A stretch of 64,000 nt of DNA from Streptomyces cinnamoneus (GTDB lineage Bacteria; Actinomycetota; Actinomycetes; Streptomycetales; Streptomycetaceae), in contig NZ_BMVB01000001.1 in NCBI RefSeq assembly GCF_014650495.1, positions 42,003 to 106,002 on the forward strand, read 5' to 3'. Made by a program: the position numbers and the translations under genes. Below are positions 38,871 to 48,123 of the stretch, one piece after another. Positions within the stretch are counted from its first letter, which is position 1. The number at the start of each line of letters is the position of its first letter. The notes beneath the pieces were generated by a model. It saw only the letters and a list, made by a program, of their open reading frames with translations. It did no database searches and was not told the origin of the DNA.

Positions 38871-40124
38871 TCAGTCGTAGCCGCCGAACATGAAGAGCGA
38901 GGCGCGCTGGTCGGCCGGGTTCAGCAGGCCGTGCAGGTTGCCGCCCTTGAGCAGCGCGAGGTGGCCGGCGGGCAGGCGCCGGATCTCGAACGAGCGGGTG
39001 CGGGTCCCGGAGTCGGCCCAGTCGCCGATCACCATCAGGCCGTCGCCCTCCAGCATCAGGAAGACTTCCTGGTTGTCCCGGTGCCGGTGCAGGCCGATGC
39101 CGCAGGCGGGGTCGAGGACGTGCAGGTCCATGTAGGTCACGGCCAGGAAGGGTTCGCCGTCGCCGCTGCGGTGGCCCTTGGCGCCGAAGGCGTCGAGGTT
39201 GTACGGCTCCAGGGCGCGGGTGAGGTCGCCGCTGCCCGCCCAGCGGCCGTACTCGCTGAAGAGGGTGCGGTACTCCAGGAAGCCCACGCCGCCGTGCGGG
39301 GTGGGGCTCGTGCCCACGCTCAGGTAGGCGTCCCAGCCGCGGATGCGCATCTCGAAGCCCAGGCGGACCGTGCCCTGGGCGGGGTCGGCCGCACCGGCGC
39401 CGCCGGCGTCCGCGGTCCAGCGCACGTCGAGGTGGAGGGGCAGGACGGGGTGCAGGGCGTGCCGGGGGGAGACCTCGCGCAGGTCGCGCTCGGTGAGGGC
39501 GTCGCGGGCGAAGTCCCCGGAGCCGCCGGGGACGAGGTCGGGGCGCGGCTGCAGCAGCCCGAGGTCCAGGGCGGCGCGGCCGCGCTCGCCGAGCAGCTCG
39601 CGCAGTCCGTTGCCGTCGTGGCCCCACAGCTCGACGGTGTAGAAGTCGCTCTCCTCGTCGTAGGGCGCGCGCAGCGTCACCGGGGCGTCGCCCCGCACGG
39701 AGACGGTGCAGCCGATGGTGTCGCCGAGGCCGCCGGCCGCCCGCCACAGTGCCGAGTCGGGGCCGCCGCGGTAGGCGAGCTGCAGGAACGGGGCCCGCCG
39801 GTCGCCGGCCGTGGCCCAGCCGCGCACGGCCCTGGTGTCGGCCAGGCGGAAGTCGCGCACGTTCTGCTTCTGGAAGTCGGTCTTGACGTCCTGCCGCTCG
39901 GGATCGAGCTGGTCGGCGTCGCTCCCGCTCGGCCCGTACAGCTCCAGCCACCGGTGCGGGTAGAGGTACTGCAGCGAGAGGGAGTCGTAGTGCTCCCGCT
40001 CGGCGGCGAGCCGGGAGCGTTCCACCAGGCCGAGGAGCTTCAGCAGCGGGTTGTCGGTGGCGTAGTCCGGGGGCTTCCCCGGATCGACGCGGAAGACCGC
40101 GTCACCGTGCACGATCTCGGGCAT
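38871..40124 (-). CDS. Cupin-domain protein B with unknown N-terminal region
   Basis: This 417-residue protein ends with a cupin barrel (about residues 320-417), showing GLHRHRDNQEVFLMLEGDG and GGNLHGLLNP, the two metal-binding cupin motifs. The first 300 residues are of unknown family but include a beta stretch (DFYTVELWGHDG) that resembles IGAYAAELWGTLE in the neighbouring cupin A, so the two are probably distant paralogues. No catalytic chemistry can be assigned. It lies 9 nt after cupin A and 17 nt before the debranching enzyme gene. Confidence 0.6.
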   Translation of the reverse strand: MPEIVHGDAVFRVDPGKPPDYATDNPLLKLLGLVERSRLAAEREHYDSLSLQYLYPHRWLELYGPSGSDADQLDPERQDVKTDFQKQNVRDFRLADTRAVRGWATAGDRRAPFLQLAYRGGPDSALWRAAGGLGDTIGCTVSVRGDAPVTLRAPYDEESDFYTVELWGHDGNGLRELLGERGRAALDLGLLQPRPDLVPGGSGDFARDALTERDLREVSPRHALHPVLPLHLDVRWTADAGGAGAADPAQGTVRLGFEMRIRGWDAYLSVGTSPTPHGGVGFLEYRTLFSEYGRWAGSGDLTRALEPYNLDAFGAKGHRSGDGEPFLAVTYMDLHVLDPACGIGLHRHRDNQEVFLMLEGDGLMVIGDWADSGTRTRSFEIRRLPAGHLALLKGGNLHGLLNPADQRASLFMFGGYD

Positions 40125-40133
40125 CGGACCGCC

Positions 40134-41264
40134 TCACGTGGTGTGGTAGAGGAAGGCGACGAACTTCAGCGGCTCGGTGTGGGGGTTGCGGATGCCGTGC
40201 ACCCCGCCGCTCTTGGTGAAGATGACGCTGCCCGGCTTGACGGGCAGTTCCCGGCATTTGACCGTGCCCACGCCGAAGACCTGCCGGTCGACCAGCGGGT
40301 AGGAGTCGGTGGCCGGGTCGTCGCCGTCGCCCATGTAGGCGATGCCGGTCCCGGAGACGATGTAGTAGAGCTCCTCGGAGCCGATGTGGCGGTGGGTGCC
40401 CTCGACGGTGCCGGGCGGCACCGTCACCTCGTGGAAGAAGACCAGGTCGCTGCCGAGTTCGCGCTGGAAGAGCCAGCGCATCTGGATCACGTTCTCCTCG
40501 AAGCGTTCCGGATTGTCCGGATCGGTCATCGCGTTGCGGTAGCTGACCGGCAGGACCTCCGCCGCGTCGGGGACGAAGTAGCCGCGCTGGAAGTCCAGCA
40601 GGTAGTTCCGGTCCGCGATCGTGTTCTGCGGCGAACTGGGCTCCTGGGTGCGCGGCTCCTGGTGGGAGCGGAGGTAGTCGTTGTCCCACTGCGGTTCGCC
40701 CAGCGTCTGGCCGGTGGGGTGCAGCACGCCGTCCTCGCGGAAGGCCAGCAGCACCGTGCGGACGGATCCGAGCAGCGGCGACAGCTGCGGCACCCGCGTG
40801 ATGGGCGCGTCGCGGCCCATCAGCGGCAGCACCCGGTGGTCGTGGGCGGAGCCGGCGGGCGGCTCCAGCGTCCCCCACAGCTCCGCCGCGTACGCGCCGA
40901 TGACCGGGTCCCAGTGCAGGGTGACGACGGCCTCGGCGCTCGCTTGCGGATCGTCCCCCGTGAGGCGGACCCAGGCCCGCACGCGCGGCCCGAGCCGGCG
41001 CCCGAACTCCCGGGCCTGCTCGACCAGACGGATGCCCGCGTACTCGATGCGCAGCACCGGGCACAGCTTCGTGCCGCCCAGGAACACGTCGCCCTTGACG
41101 GCGGTGCCGTCCGCGCTGCTGCGCACTTCGGAGACGTAGTAGCGGTAGCGCGAGGAACGGGTCGCGCTCAGGTAGCGGGCGTGGTAGATGCGGTCGGGGA
41201 AGAACACCACCCGGAAGATCTCGTTCTCGGGATGGGTGAAGACGTCGTCGAACCGGGTGTCCAT
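40134..41264 (-). CDS. Cupin-domain protein A with unknown N-terminal region
   Basis: The 376-residue protein has a C-terminal cupin (about residues 275-376), with GTHRHIGSEELYYIVSGTG and the second-motif region GSVIFTKSGGVHGIRNPH. The N-terminal part is unassigned, with a beta motif shared with cupin B. Its start codon overlaps the GMC oxidoreductase stop (TGATG), so it is translated together with that flavoenzyme. It may bind or isomerise the aldehyde, ketone or sugar acid that the oxidoreductase makes. Confidence 0.6.
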   Translation of the reverse strand: MDTRFDDVFTHPENEIFRVVFFPDRIYHARYLSATRSSRYRYYVSEVRSSADGTAVKGDVFLGGTKLCPVLRIEYAGIRLVEQAREFGRRLGPRVRAWVRLTGDDPQASAEAVVTLHWDPVIGAYAAELWGTLEPPAGSAHDHRVLPLMGRDAPITRVPQLSPLLGSVRTVLLAFREDGVLHPTGQTLGEPQWDNDYLRSHQEPRTQEPSSPQNTIADRNYLLDFQRGYFVPDAAEVLPVSYRNAMTDPDNPERFEENVIQMRWLFQRELGSDLVFFHEVTVPPGTVEGTHRHIGSEELYYIVSGTGIAYMGDGDDPATDSYPLVDRQVFGVGTVKCRELPVKPGSVIFTKSGGVHGIRNPHTEPLKFVAFLYHTT

Positions 41265-43078
41265 CAGACCCTCCCGAGCAGCGTGTCGGCGACACGGAAC
41301 GCGTTCGCCTCGATGGTCAGCGTGGGGTTGGCGCTGCCGGACGTCGGCATGAACGACCCGTCGGTGACGTAGAGGTTGTCGAAGTTCCAGGCCCGGCAGT
41401 CCGCGTCGAGCACCGAGTCCGCCGGGTCGGTGCCGAAGCGTGCCCCGCCCAGGACGTGGTTGGCGATCCGCACCACCGAGTGGCCGACGGAGCCCGAGCT
41501 GAGGTCACCGGTGCGCCCGCCGCCGGCCAGGATGCGCCGGCACTGCTCGGCGAGGGTGTCCATCAGCGCCCGGTCGTGGCCGTGCCAGGTCTTGAGGATG
41601 TGGGCGGCGGGGCGGCCCCACTTGTCCTTCACCGTGGGGTGCAGCTCGATCCGGTTGGTGCGCTGGGGCACCTGGTTGGCCATGAAGGCGACCGACAGCC
41701 GGCGGCCGAAGCTCTGCTCCAGATAGTCCTCGAAGCCGTCGCCGACCAGTGACGTGTCGTAGAGGTAGCCCTTCCAGATGCTGTCCATGTCCATCGCGTG
41801 CCAGGTGCGGGCGAGGGACAGGGGCAGGGCGCCGTCGGAGGTGTTGTTGTAGATGACGCCGCCGGCCCACAGGCCCTGCTCGCGGATCCACTCGGCGCGG
41901 GCGCAGTGGTCGGTGGCCCAGTCGGAGTCCAGCGTCCGGGACTTGTCGGCCCGCTCCGGCACCACGCACTGCGCACCGCCGAAGCAGTGGGTCAGGAAGT
42001 ACGCGCCCAGGAGCCCGTTGCCGTTGATGCGGCGCTCGAAGGCCGCATCGAGCAGCGCGGACAGCCGCAGCAGCCGCACCGACTCGATCGCCGAGCAGGC
42101 CACGACGACGGTCCGCGCGGCCAGGACGCGGGGCCGCCCGGCGGGGTCGCGGTAGTGGACCCGGGCCACCCGCGCGCCGTCGGCCTCCAGGTGGGTGACC
42201 GTGCAGTTGGCGCGCAGCTCGAAGCCGCCGCGGCCGGCGCCGCCCCGCAGCGGGGCCAGCAGCGAGACCCACGTGTTCGACTTCAGGCCCAGCGGATCCC
42301 CGTAGCGGTTGACGAACGCCGTCTTGATGCTCTCGGGGTCCCGGGGCACCGTGCGCCCGCTCGGCGCGTGGTCACGGGTGATCACGGCGAGCGGGGTGCG
42401 GTAGCGGCGCATGCCCAGTGCGTCCATGCCGGCGGCCGCGTACGCGCTGATCGGGTTCGGCGCCAGCGGCGGCTGGTAGCGGTCGGCCGACGGCGTCTTC
42501 GCCTGCCCCTCCCAGGTGCCGTTGATCCCGATGAGCTCCTCCGCCCTGGTGTAGTACGGCTCCAGGGCCGCGTAGTCGACCGGCCAGTCGCGGGCCTCGC
42601 GCAGCACGTCGCCGCCCGGGTCCGCCCGCAGGTCGCCGCGGCCCTCGTTGAAGCTGCGCAGCCGCAGGTCGTCGGGGGTGAAGCGGGGCGAGACCCCGCC
42701 GTAGAGCTGGGTGCCGCCGCCCACCACCTGGGCGGTGTAGCCCTCGATGGTGACGCGGTCGGCGCCGTCGCCGTCGCGGTACACGTGCGGCTCGTCGTTC
42801 AGGTCGGGCTCGACGTGACTGGAGAAGTACGCCTCGCCCGTGTTGGCGACGCCCGGCACCGTGATGCGCTTCTCGGCGCCGGTGGCGAACGACTCGTCCC
42901 GCTTGAAGTCGCTCAGCCCCTGCGGGCTCTGCGCCTGGGTGCGCAGCAGCGGCCCCTTCTCCAGCATCACCACCCGGTGCCCGGCCCGCACGAGCGTGTG
43001 CGCCACCGGCGCTCCGCCCGCCCCGCTGCCGATGACGACGATGTCCGCAGGCTCCTGCGGAGGTGTACCTTCCGCCAT
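41264..43078 (-). CDS. GMC-family oxidoreductase (large subunit)
   Basis: The 604-residue protein has the FAD-binding motif DIVVIGSGAGGAPVAHTLVRAG at its N-terminus, the GGGTQLYGGVSPRF motif after it, and the C-terminal DGSFMPTSGSANPTLTIEANAFRVAD that closes the FAD site. This pattern fits GMC enzymes related to the large subunits of gluconate, fructose and sorbitol dehydrogenases. The gene 9 nt upstream encodes a small-subunit-like partner, so a heteromeric sugar dehydrogenase is likely. The electron acceptor is unknown; no cytochrome subunit is nearby. Confidence 0.82.
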   Translation of the reverse strand: MAEGTPPQEPADIVVIGSGAGGAPVAHTLVRAGHRVVMLEKGPLLRTQAQSPQGLSDFKRDESFATGAEKRITVPGVANTGEAYFSSHVEPDLNDEPHVYRDGDGADRVTIEGYTAQVVGGGTQLYGGVSPRFTPDDLRLRSFNEGRGDLRADPGGDVLREARDWPVDYAALEPYYTRAEELIGINGTWEGQAKTPSADRYQPPLAPNPISAYAAAGMDALGMRRYRTPLAVITRDHAPSGRTVPRDPESIKTAFVNRYGDPLGLKSNTWVSLLAPLRGGAGRGGFELRANCTVTHLEADGARVARVHYRDPAGRPRVLAARTVVVACSAIESVRLLRLSALLDAAFERRINGNGLLGAYFLTHCFGGAQCVVPERADKSRTLDSDWATDHCARAEWIREQGLWAGGVIYNNTSDGALPLSLARTWHAMDMDSIWKGYLYDTSLVGDGFEDYLEQSFGRRLSVAFMANQVPQRTNRIELHPTVKDKWGRPAAHILKTWHGHDRALMDTLAEQCRRILAGGGRTGDLSSGSVGHSVVRIANHVLGGARFGTDPADSVLDADCRAWNFDNLYVTDGSFMPTSGSANPTLTIEANAFRVADTLLGRV

Positions 43079-43087
43079 GGCCGCCCC

Positions 43088-44158
43088 CTAGCCGCGGTAG
43101 TCGGTGTTGTTCCCCAGCGGTGACTCCAGCGCGCGCCGCCAGTCGAAGAGCGTGTCCCCCCGGCCGTCACGGAAGCGGTTCTCCAGGTACATCCAGCCCG
43201 CGGCCCCCGCGTTGCCGCCGTGCCGGGGGTGGGCGAACGCCCCGGTCATGGCGTGCCGGCGCAGGAGCAGCAGGAAGTGGCGTGGGCTGCCGTAGCGGCC
43301 GTGGTCCCAGCCCTCGACCCGCTCGGTCTCCATCTGCGCGTACAGGTCGGCGTACATCTCGGGCGGTACCGTCGCCGGGTCAAGGCCGCCGGAGCGGGCC
43401 CGCAACAGGTCGCCGATGATGCGCAGACACGTGCGGTAGTCGTCGGCGTTGTGCTGCTCCTGGCGGGCCAGCAGCTTGTCGATGTAATTGACCGTTCCCA
43501 CCTCGTCGTCGAGCTGATAGGCGAGCGGGAATTCCTCGTTGCGCGCGGCCCGGTCCAGGGATTCGTACACGCCGCGGATGAACCGGCGGTTCTCCTCCAG
43601 CCGGAACGGCAGCAGATGGGCGACGAGCCGGCCCAGCAGCTCGCGCTCGGCCCGGCCCAGCACGAGCGGCACGGCGCACGCGTCGGTGAAGAAGCGCGAC
43701 CACGTCTCGCCGTTGTCGAGGACGGTGCGCTGCGGATTGACGGGATCCACGACGTACGCGCCGTCGACCCCGAGCTTGTAGGTGTGCACCTGCCCCTTGG
43801 GCACCCGCACGGTGACCGCGAAGAAACCGGTGGGCTCGCCCGCGAACAGCAGGGGCCGCAGCGGCACGGGCGCGTGCAGCGGGCCGAAGGTGCCGGTGAC
43901 GGTCACGACGGCGGGCGCCGCGGCCCGGCCGTCGTGCACGAAGGTGACGTCGTTGAAGGGGTACGAGCTCTCGGCGGACACCCCGTCCCAGTGCGTGTCG
44001 ACGACCGGGAACCGCCACGCCTCGCAGAGTGCCGCCCGGGGATCGCCGGGCCCGTACTGGCCGAAGTCGTGGCGCGGATCAGAGGTGTCCCGTGCGAGGT
44101 ATTTCGTACAGTGGTTCAGGACGTATTGATCGTCCCTTTCGATGATCTCGACCTTCAC
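43088..44158 (-). CDS. Gluconate 2-dehydrogenase subunit 3-like protein with E-set domain
   Basis: Residues 20-150 of this 356-residue protein resemble an E-set (glycogen-binding/isoamylase N-terminal) domain: VTFVHDG, VTVTGTFGPLHA, VPKGQVHTYKLGVDGAYVVDP. Residues 165-356 are helical and end in AHPRHGGNAGAAGWMYLENRF, the signature of gluconate 2-dehydrogenase subunit 3, the usual partner of GMC large subunits. I prefer the GTG at 44158, which follows GGGGG; an ATG at 44215 is possible. Fusing a glucan-recognition-like domain to the small subunit suggests that the dehydrogenase acts on an oligosaccharide. First gene of the leftward operon. Confidence 0.65.
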   Translation of the reverse strand: MKVEIIERDDQYVLNHCTKYLARDTSDPRHDFGQYGPGDPRAALCEAWRFPVVDTHWDGVSAESSYPFNDVTFVHDGRAAAPAVVTVTGTFGPLHAPVPLRPLLFAGEPTGFFAVTVRVPKGQVHTYKLGVDGAYVVDPVNPQRTVLDNGETWSRFFTDACAVPLVLGRAERELLGRLVAHLLPFRLEENRRFIRGVYESLDRAARNEEFPLAYQLDDEVGTVNYIDKLLARQEQHNADDYRTCLRIIGDLLRARSGGLDPATVPPEMYADLYAQMETERVEGWDHGRYGSPRHFLLLLRRHAMTGAFAHPRHGGNAGAAGWMYLENRFRDGRGDTLFDWRRALESPLGNNTDYRG

Positions 44159-44368
44159 TGAATTCCCCCCGGCGGCCCCGCGCGCCGAATGATCTGCCGA
44201 ACGATCTGAAGTCATCTCTGCGGGGCCGTCAATGAAAGTATTCCCGCCACCTGGCTTTGTCCACGGCCCCCGGAAACGGCGCTTCCCCTGTGTTCCACCG
44301 TGTTCCACGGAATGCGAGGGTCTGCTGATTCACCGGTGCGCCGGGGGCTCGGATAGCCTGAAGGCACG

Positions 44369-45523
44369 ATGAACCGCTTCACGACGCCCTGGGGCGAGCT
44401 CGCACTCGCCCGCTTCCCCGAGGACCCCCGCGACACGCTGCGCGCCTGGGACGCCGCCGACGAATACCTGCTGCGGCACCTGCACGGAACCGACGGCGAG
44501 CCGGTGGACCTGTCGGGCACCGTGGTCGTGGTGGGGGACCGGTGGGGAGCGCTGACCACCGCGCTCGCCGCGCACCGGCCCGTGCAGATCACCGACTCCT
44601 TCCTCACCGGGGAGGCGACCCGCGCCAACCTGGCGCGCAACGGCCACGCGGCCGGTGCCGTGCGGATGCTGTCGACCCGGCAGGCGCCCCCGGACCGCGT
44701 CGACGTGCTGCTGATCCGGGTGCCCAAGAGCCTGGCGCTGCTGGAGGACCAGCTGCACCGCCTCGCCCCGGCCGTCCACGAGGGCACCGTCGTCGTCGGC
44801 ACCGGCCGGGTCACCGAGATCCACACCTCGACGCTCAGGCTGTTCGAGCGCATCCTCGGGCCGACCCGCACCTCGCTGGCCGTGAAGAAGGCCCGGCTGA
44901 TCTTCTGCACGCCCGACCCGGCCCTCCGGCGGACCGCCAGCCCCTGGCCGCACCGCTACGCGCTGCCCGGCGGGATCGGCGTCATGTCCGGGCGGACGGT
45001 CACCAACCACGCGGGCACCTTCTGCGCCGAGCGCCTGGACATCGGCACCCGCTTCTTCCTCTCCCACCTCCCGCAGGGCCGCGGGCCCGCGCGCATCGTC
45101 GACCTGGGCTGCGGCAACGGCATCGTCGGCACGGCCGCGGCCCTGGCCCGCCCCGGGGCCGAGGTCGTCTTCATCGACGAGTCGTACCAGGCGGTGGCCT
45201 CCGCCGAGGCCACCTTCCGGGCGAACGCCGGGCCCGACGCCGCGGGGGAGTTCCTGGTGGGCGACGGCATGGCGACCGTCCCCGCGGAGTCGGTGGACCT
45301 CGTGCTCAACAACCCGCCCTTCCACACCCACCAGGCGACGACGGACGCCACGGCCTGGCGCATGTTCACCGGGTCCCGCACGGCCCTCCGGCCGGGCGGC
45401 GAACTGTGGGTCGTCGGCAACCGCCACCTCGGCTACCACGTGAAGCTGCGCCGGATCTTCGGCAACTGCGAGGTCGTCGCCGGCGACCCGAAGTTCGTCG
45501 TCCTGCGGGCCGTCAAGCGCTGA
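44369..45523 (+). CDS. rlmG: 23S rRNA (guanine-N2) methyltransferase RlmG-like
   Basis: The 384-residue protein is a duplicated methyltransferase. The N-terminal half has lost the SAM site, and the C-terminal half has VDLGCGNGIVGTAAAL and the catalytic NPPFHTH motif of the RlmG/RsmC base methyltransferases. Length and order fit RlmG, which makes m2G1835. The ATG at 44369 lies 210 nt from the divergent dehydrogenase operon. It converges on the flavin-oxidoreductase gene with an 11-nt overlap. RsmC is the alternative. Confidence 0.75.
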   Translation: MNRFTTPWGELALARFPEDPRDTLRAWDAADEYLLRHLHGTDGEPVDLSGTVVVVGDRWGALTTALAAHRPVQITDSFLTGEATRANLARNGHAAGAVRMLSTRQAPPDRVDVLLIRVPKSLALLEDQLHRLAPAVHEGTVVVGTGRVTEIHTSTLRLFERILGPTRTSLAVKKARLIFCTPDPALRRTASPWPHRYALPGGIGVMSGRTVTNHAGTFCAERLDIGTRFFLSHLPQGRGPARIVDLGCGNGIVGTAAALARPGAEVVFIDESYQAVASAEATFRANAGPDAAGEFLVGDGMATVPAESVDLVLNNPPFHTHQATTDATAWRMFTGSRTALRPGGELWVVGNRHLGYHVKLRRIFGNCEVVAGDPKFVVLRAVKR

Positions 45524-46091
45524 GCCGCCCGCCCCCGCCGGGCGGCCCGGCCCGGCGGGCGGCCGGCACCCGCCGCCAGCCGGCGGCATCCCGCTCGATG
45601 ACCGCCGGCACCAGGCCGAAGGGCGCGGGGTGGACCTGATGGGTGAAGTCCATCAGCTCGATGCGGTCCGGACACAGCCGCAGGACGACGTAGTCGTCCC
45701 CCTCCGGGCCGTCGGGGAAGAACGCCCGGAAATCGTCCTTCCAGTGGGCGAGACGTTCCTGCAGCCCGTCCTCCACGTGGGCCTCCGCTTCGAGGACGGC
45801 ATAGGCGGCGGCCCCGCGGTCCTCGACGGCGTAGGTGACCCGCGGCTGCCGCGCGACGTCGGCCGCCTTGCGCGAGCGCGGGCTCGTACCGATGTGGAGC
45901 GAGCCGTCCTCGCCGACGCCCAGGTGCTCGACCAGGCGGGTGTGGGGGCGCAGGCCGTCGTAGGTGGTGAGGAAGCCGTACGGGTTCGCCCGCGCGAGGC
46001 GCAGGGCGGCCGCGAACAGTGACTCGGCAGGGGGCCCGGCGGGCCCGGACGGGGCGAAGTCCTCGGCGGGCAGCGGGAGATCGGTGCTCAT
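45513..46091 (-). CDS. Pyridoxamine 5'-phosphate oxidase-like FMN/F420-binding protein
   Basis: This 192-residue protein has the split-barrel pattern of the PNPOx-like family: YGFLTTYDGLRPHTRLVEH, LHIGTSPRSRKAADVARQPRVTYAVED and VLRLCPDRIELMDF. General stress proteins and F420-dependent reductases share this fold; the cofactor cannot be told apart here. It is divergent from a TetR regulator, with palindromes in the 96-nt gap, and is probably its target. Confidence 0.7.
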   Translation of the reverse strand: MSTDLPLPAEDFAPSGPAGPPAESLFAAALRLARANPYGFLTTYDGLRPHTRLVEHLGVGEDGSLHIGTSPRSRKAADVARQPRVTYAVEDRGAAAYAVLEAEAHVEDGLQERLAHWKDDFRAFFPDGPEGDDYVVLRLCPDRIELMDFTHQVHPAPFGLVPAVIERDAAGWRRVPAARRAGPPGGGGRLSA

Positions 46092-46147
46092 GCGGCATCC
46101 ATTCGTCGTGGGTGAACGGTGGTGCGTGATCCGAAACCTGGTGCTTC

Positions 46148-46163
46148 CATACGCCGGCGTATG
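46148..46163. promoter_or_regulatory. Palindromic operator between flavoprotein and TetR genes
   Basis: CATACGCCGGCGTATG is a perfect 16-bp palindrome in the divergent promoter. A second small palindrome, ACCGTACGGT, is at 46167-46176, with a further CGTACGGT copy just after it. They are likely binding sites of the adjacent TetR regulator. Confidence 0.65.
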
Positions 46164-46187
46164 TTCACCGTACGGTAGCGTACGGTC

Positions 46188-46793
46188 ATGGCGCAGCGGC
46201 GAGAAGGCAACCCCCGGGACGGCGGCGGACGCCGCCGGCTGAGCGCACGGGACTGGGCGGACGCCGCCCTCACCGCCATCGGCGAAGGCGGCCTCGCCGC
46301 CGTCGCGGTCGAACCCCTCGCCGCCCGGCTGGGCGCCACCAAAGGCAGCTTCTACTGGCACTTCACGGGCCGCGAGGCGCTCGTCGAGGCCGCCCTCGGC
46401 AGCTGGGAGGACGCCTGCACCGAGGACGTGATCACCGCCCTCGCCACCGAGCCCGACGCCCTGCGGCGGCTGCGCAGGCTGTTCACCGACACCACCGCGT
46501 CGGCCGCCCGGGACCCCATCGAGCTCGCCCTGCTGGCCACGTCCACCCACCCCCAGGTCGCCGCCGCGCTGCAGCGGGTGACACAGCGCAGGGTCGGCTA
46601 CCTCGCCGGCCTCTTCGCCGAGCTCGGCTTCCCGCCGGACGAGGCCCGCCGCCGCGCCCTGCTCGCCTACTCCGCCTTCCTCGGCCACGTCCAGCTGGCC
46701 CACGCGGTGCCCGGGGCGCTGCCGCACGGCGCGGACCGGTCCCCCTACCTCGACTCCGTCATCGACGCCCTGCTCCGCCGCGACCTGGCCTGA
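46188..46793 (+). CDS. TetR-family transcriptional regulator
   Basis: The 201-residue protein has the TetR helix-turn-helix (AVEPLAARLGATKGSFYWHFTGREALVEA, residues 43-71) and a helical ligand-binding domain. It probably represses itself and the divergent flavoprotein gene through the palindromes in between. The inducer is unknown. Confidence 0.85.
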   Translation: MAQRREGNPRDGGGRRRLSARDWADAALTAIGEGGLAAVAVEPLAARLGATKGSFYWHFTGREALVEAALGSWEDACTEDVITALATEPDALRRLRRLFTDTTASAARDPIELALLATSTHPQVAAALQRVTQRRVGYLAGLFAELGFPPDEARRRALLAYSAFLGHVQLAHAVPGALPHGADRSPYLDSVIDALLRRDLA

Positions 46794-46860
46794 ATCGTTC
46801 GGCACCACCACGGCTTGGCCGGATCGTTGCACGCCGTAACCGCCGTGGTGGGAACATCAT

Positions 46861-47703
46861 TTGGTCGCAGTGGGCAGGGTGTGGAAGCTGGGAGCGGATG
46901 TGGCACTGGACCAGGCGTCCATCGTCTCCGAGTGGGTCCTGCCCGCCCTCGTCTGCGCGCCCGTGACCTGGGTGTGCCTGGTCTTCCGCTACAAGGAGGA
47001 CGGCCGGCTGCTGGGCACCGTGCGCTCGGCGCTGCTGGGGCTGTGCGTCGTGCTGTGGACCTCCGGCACGGCGGCCCTGGCCAGCGGCCTGCTGCTGCCC
47101 CTGACGCCCAGCGTGCCCCCGACGGCGGTGGGCGTCGCGACGGGCTGGGGCATCATCTCCCGGGGCAGGGGGGAGCAGACCGGCGGCCGGGCCGCGATGG
47201 CGGTGCTCACCCTCGGCAACTCCCTGCTGCTCCACCAACTGGCGCTGCGCCTGCGGGCCGACCGGGCCGACTGGTGCGAGCGGATGGCCGGCGGCTTCAG
47301 GGACTGCTGGGAGATCGACTCCTTCGCGGGCGACGTGCGGCGGCATCTGCTGATGCGCGTCGACGTGCCCGGCCGGACGAGCCGTTCCCGCGCCGCCGTG
47401 AAGCGGGAGATCAACGAGCGCCACAAGGAGGTCCGGGCGGCGGCGCAGAAGGGGTTCACCGCCGAGACGAAGGTGGAGAAGGCGTGCCAGCAGCAGGGCC
47501 GTGCGCCCTACCGCGAGGAAGTGCGCCTGGTGCGACGGGCGTTCGGCGAGGCCGAGCAGTACCTCAGGCACCTGCTGGAGCTGGAGCACGCCCACGGCAG
47601 GCGCAGCGACGGCGGGAAGATCCTCGAACTCCGGCGCAGGCACCTGGCCCACGCCGAAGCGGAGGGCGTCCCGGGCGCGGCCGGCGTCTCAGCAGTGCGG
47701 TGA
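46861..47703 (+). CDS. Hypothetical membrane protein
   Basis: I do not recognise this protein of about 280 residues. Residues 24-98 contain two or three hydrophobic segments (WVLPALVCAPVTWVCLVF, ALLGLCVVLWTSGTAALASGLLLPL), and the remainder is charged and helical, with a Lys/Arg/Glu-rich stretch (AAVKREINERHKEVRAAAQKG) suggesting a coiled coil on the cytoplasmic side. The start may be the TTG at 46861 or the GTG at 46870. Its 3' end overlaps the convergent HTH gene by 15 nt. Confidence 0.5.
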   Translation: MVAVGRVWKLGADVALDQASIVSEWVLPALVCAPVTWVCLVFRYKEDGRLLGTVRSALLGLCVVLWTSGTAALASGLLLPLTPSVPPTAVGVATGWGIISRGRGEQTGGRAAMAVLTLGNSLLLHQLALRLRADRADWCERMAGGFRDCWEIDSFAGDVRRHLLMRVDVPGRTSRSRAAVKREINERHKEVRAAAQKGFTAETKVEKACQQQGRAPYREEVRLVRRAFGEAEQYLRHLLELEHAHGRRSDGGKILELRRRHLAHAEAEGVPGAAGVSAVR

Positions 47704-48093
47704 CGGCGCGAGGGGTGTGATCGGCGCGGTCTCCGGGCGGACGGTGTCCGGCGCGTAGGGCTCGCGGCCGTCCGAAGGGTCGTAGAAGCTGATCTCCACC
47801 CGGGCGTCGAGGGACTCCGCGACGGCGGCCAGCGACCGCAGGGTGAGGTTCTCGCCGCCGGAGAGGATCTGGCTGACCCGGCCGGGGGAGACACCCATGC
47901 ACTCGGCCAAGTCCTTGCGGGTCATGCCCCGTTCGGCGAGCAGTCCGGCGAGCGATGCCGTCGCCTGACGCGCGAGCCGGGCCCCCGCCTGGTCCGCCGC
48001 CCGGCCACCCTCTGCGGTCTCTCGTCGCCAGGCCATGTCTACCCCCACCAGCTGTGCAGTCGTCAGGTCCGTCAGGTTCGTGCGTCCTTGCAT
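47689..48093 (-). CDS. XRE-family helix-turn-helix regulator
   Basis: The 134-residue protein carries a Cro/C1-type HTH (LLAERGMTRKDLAECMGVSPGRVSQILSGG, residues 52-81) and a short C-terminal tail beginning RVEISFYDPSD. A start at MAWRRETAEGG (48036) is also possible and would remove a poorly structured N-terminus. A TTTAGC/GCTAAA repeat just upstream suggests autoregulation. No toxin gene adjoins it, so a complete toxin-antitoxin pair is not supported. Confidence 0.75.
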   Translation of the reverse strand: MQGRTNLTDLTTAQLVGVDMAWRRETAEGGRAADQAGARLARQATASLAGLLAERGMTRKDLAECMGVSPGRVSQILSGGENLTLRSLAAVAESLDARVEISFYDPSDGREPYAPDTVRPETAPITPLAPSPHC

Positions 48094-48107
48094 GGCAGCA
48101 TGCCACC

Positions 48108-48123
48108 TTTAGCCCTAGCTAAA
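48108..48123. promoter_or_regulatory. Inverted repeat upstream of the XRE gene
   Basis: TTTAGC-CCTA-GCTAAA begins 15 nt ahead of the leftward XRE gene. It is AT-rich in a GC-rich setting and matches operators known for small XRE regulators, so it is probably an autoregulatory site. Confidence 0.55.
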
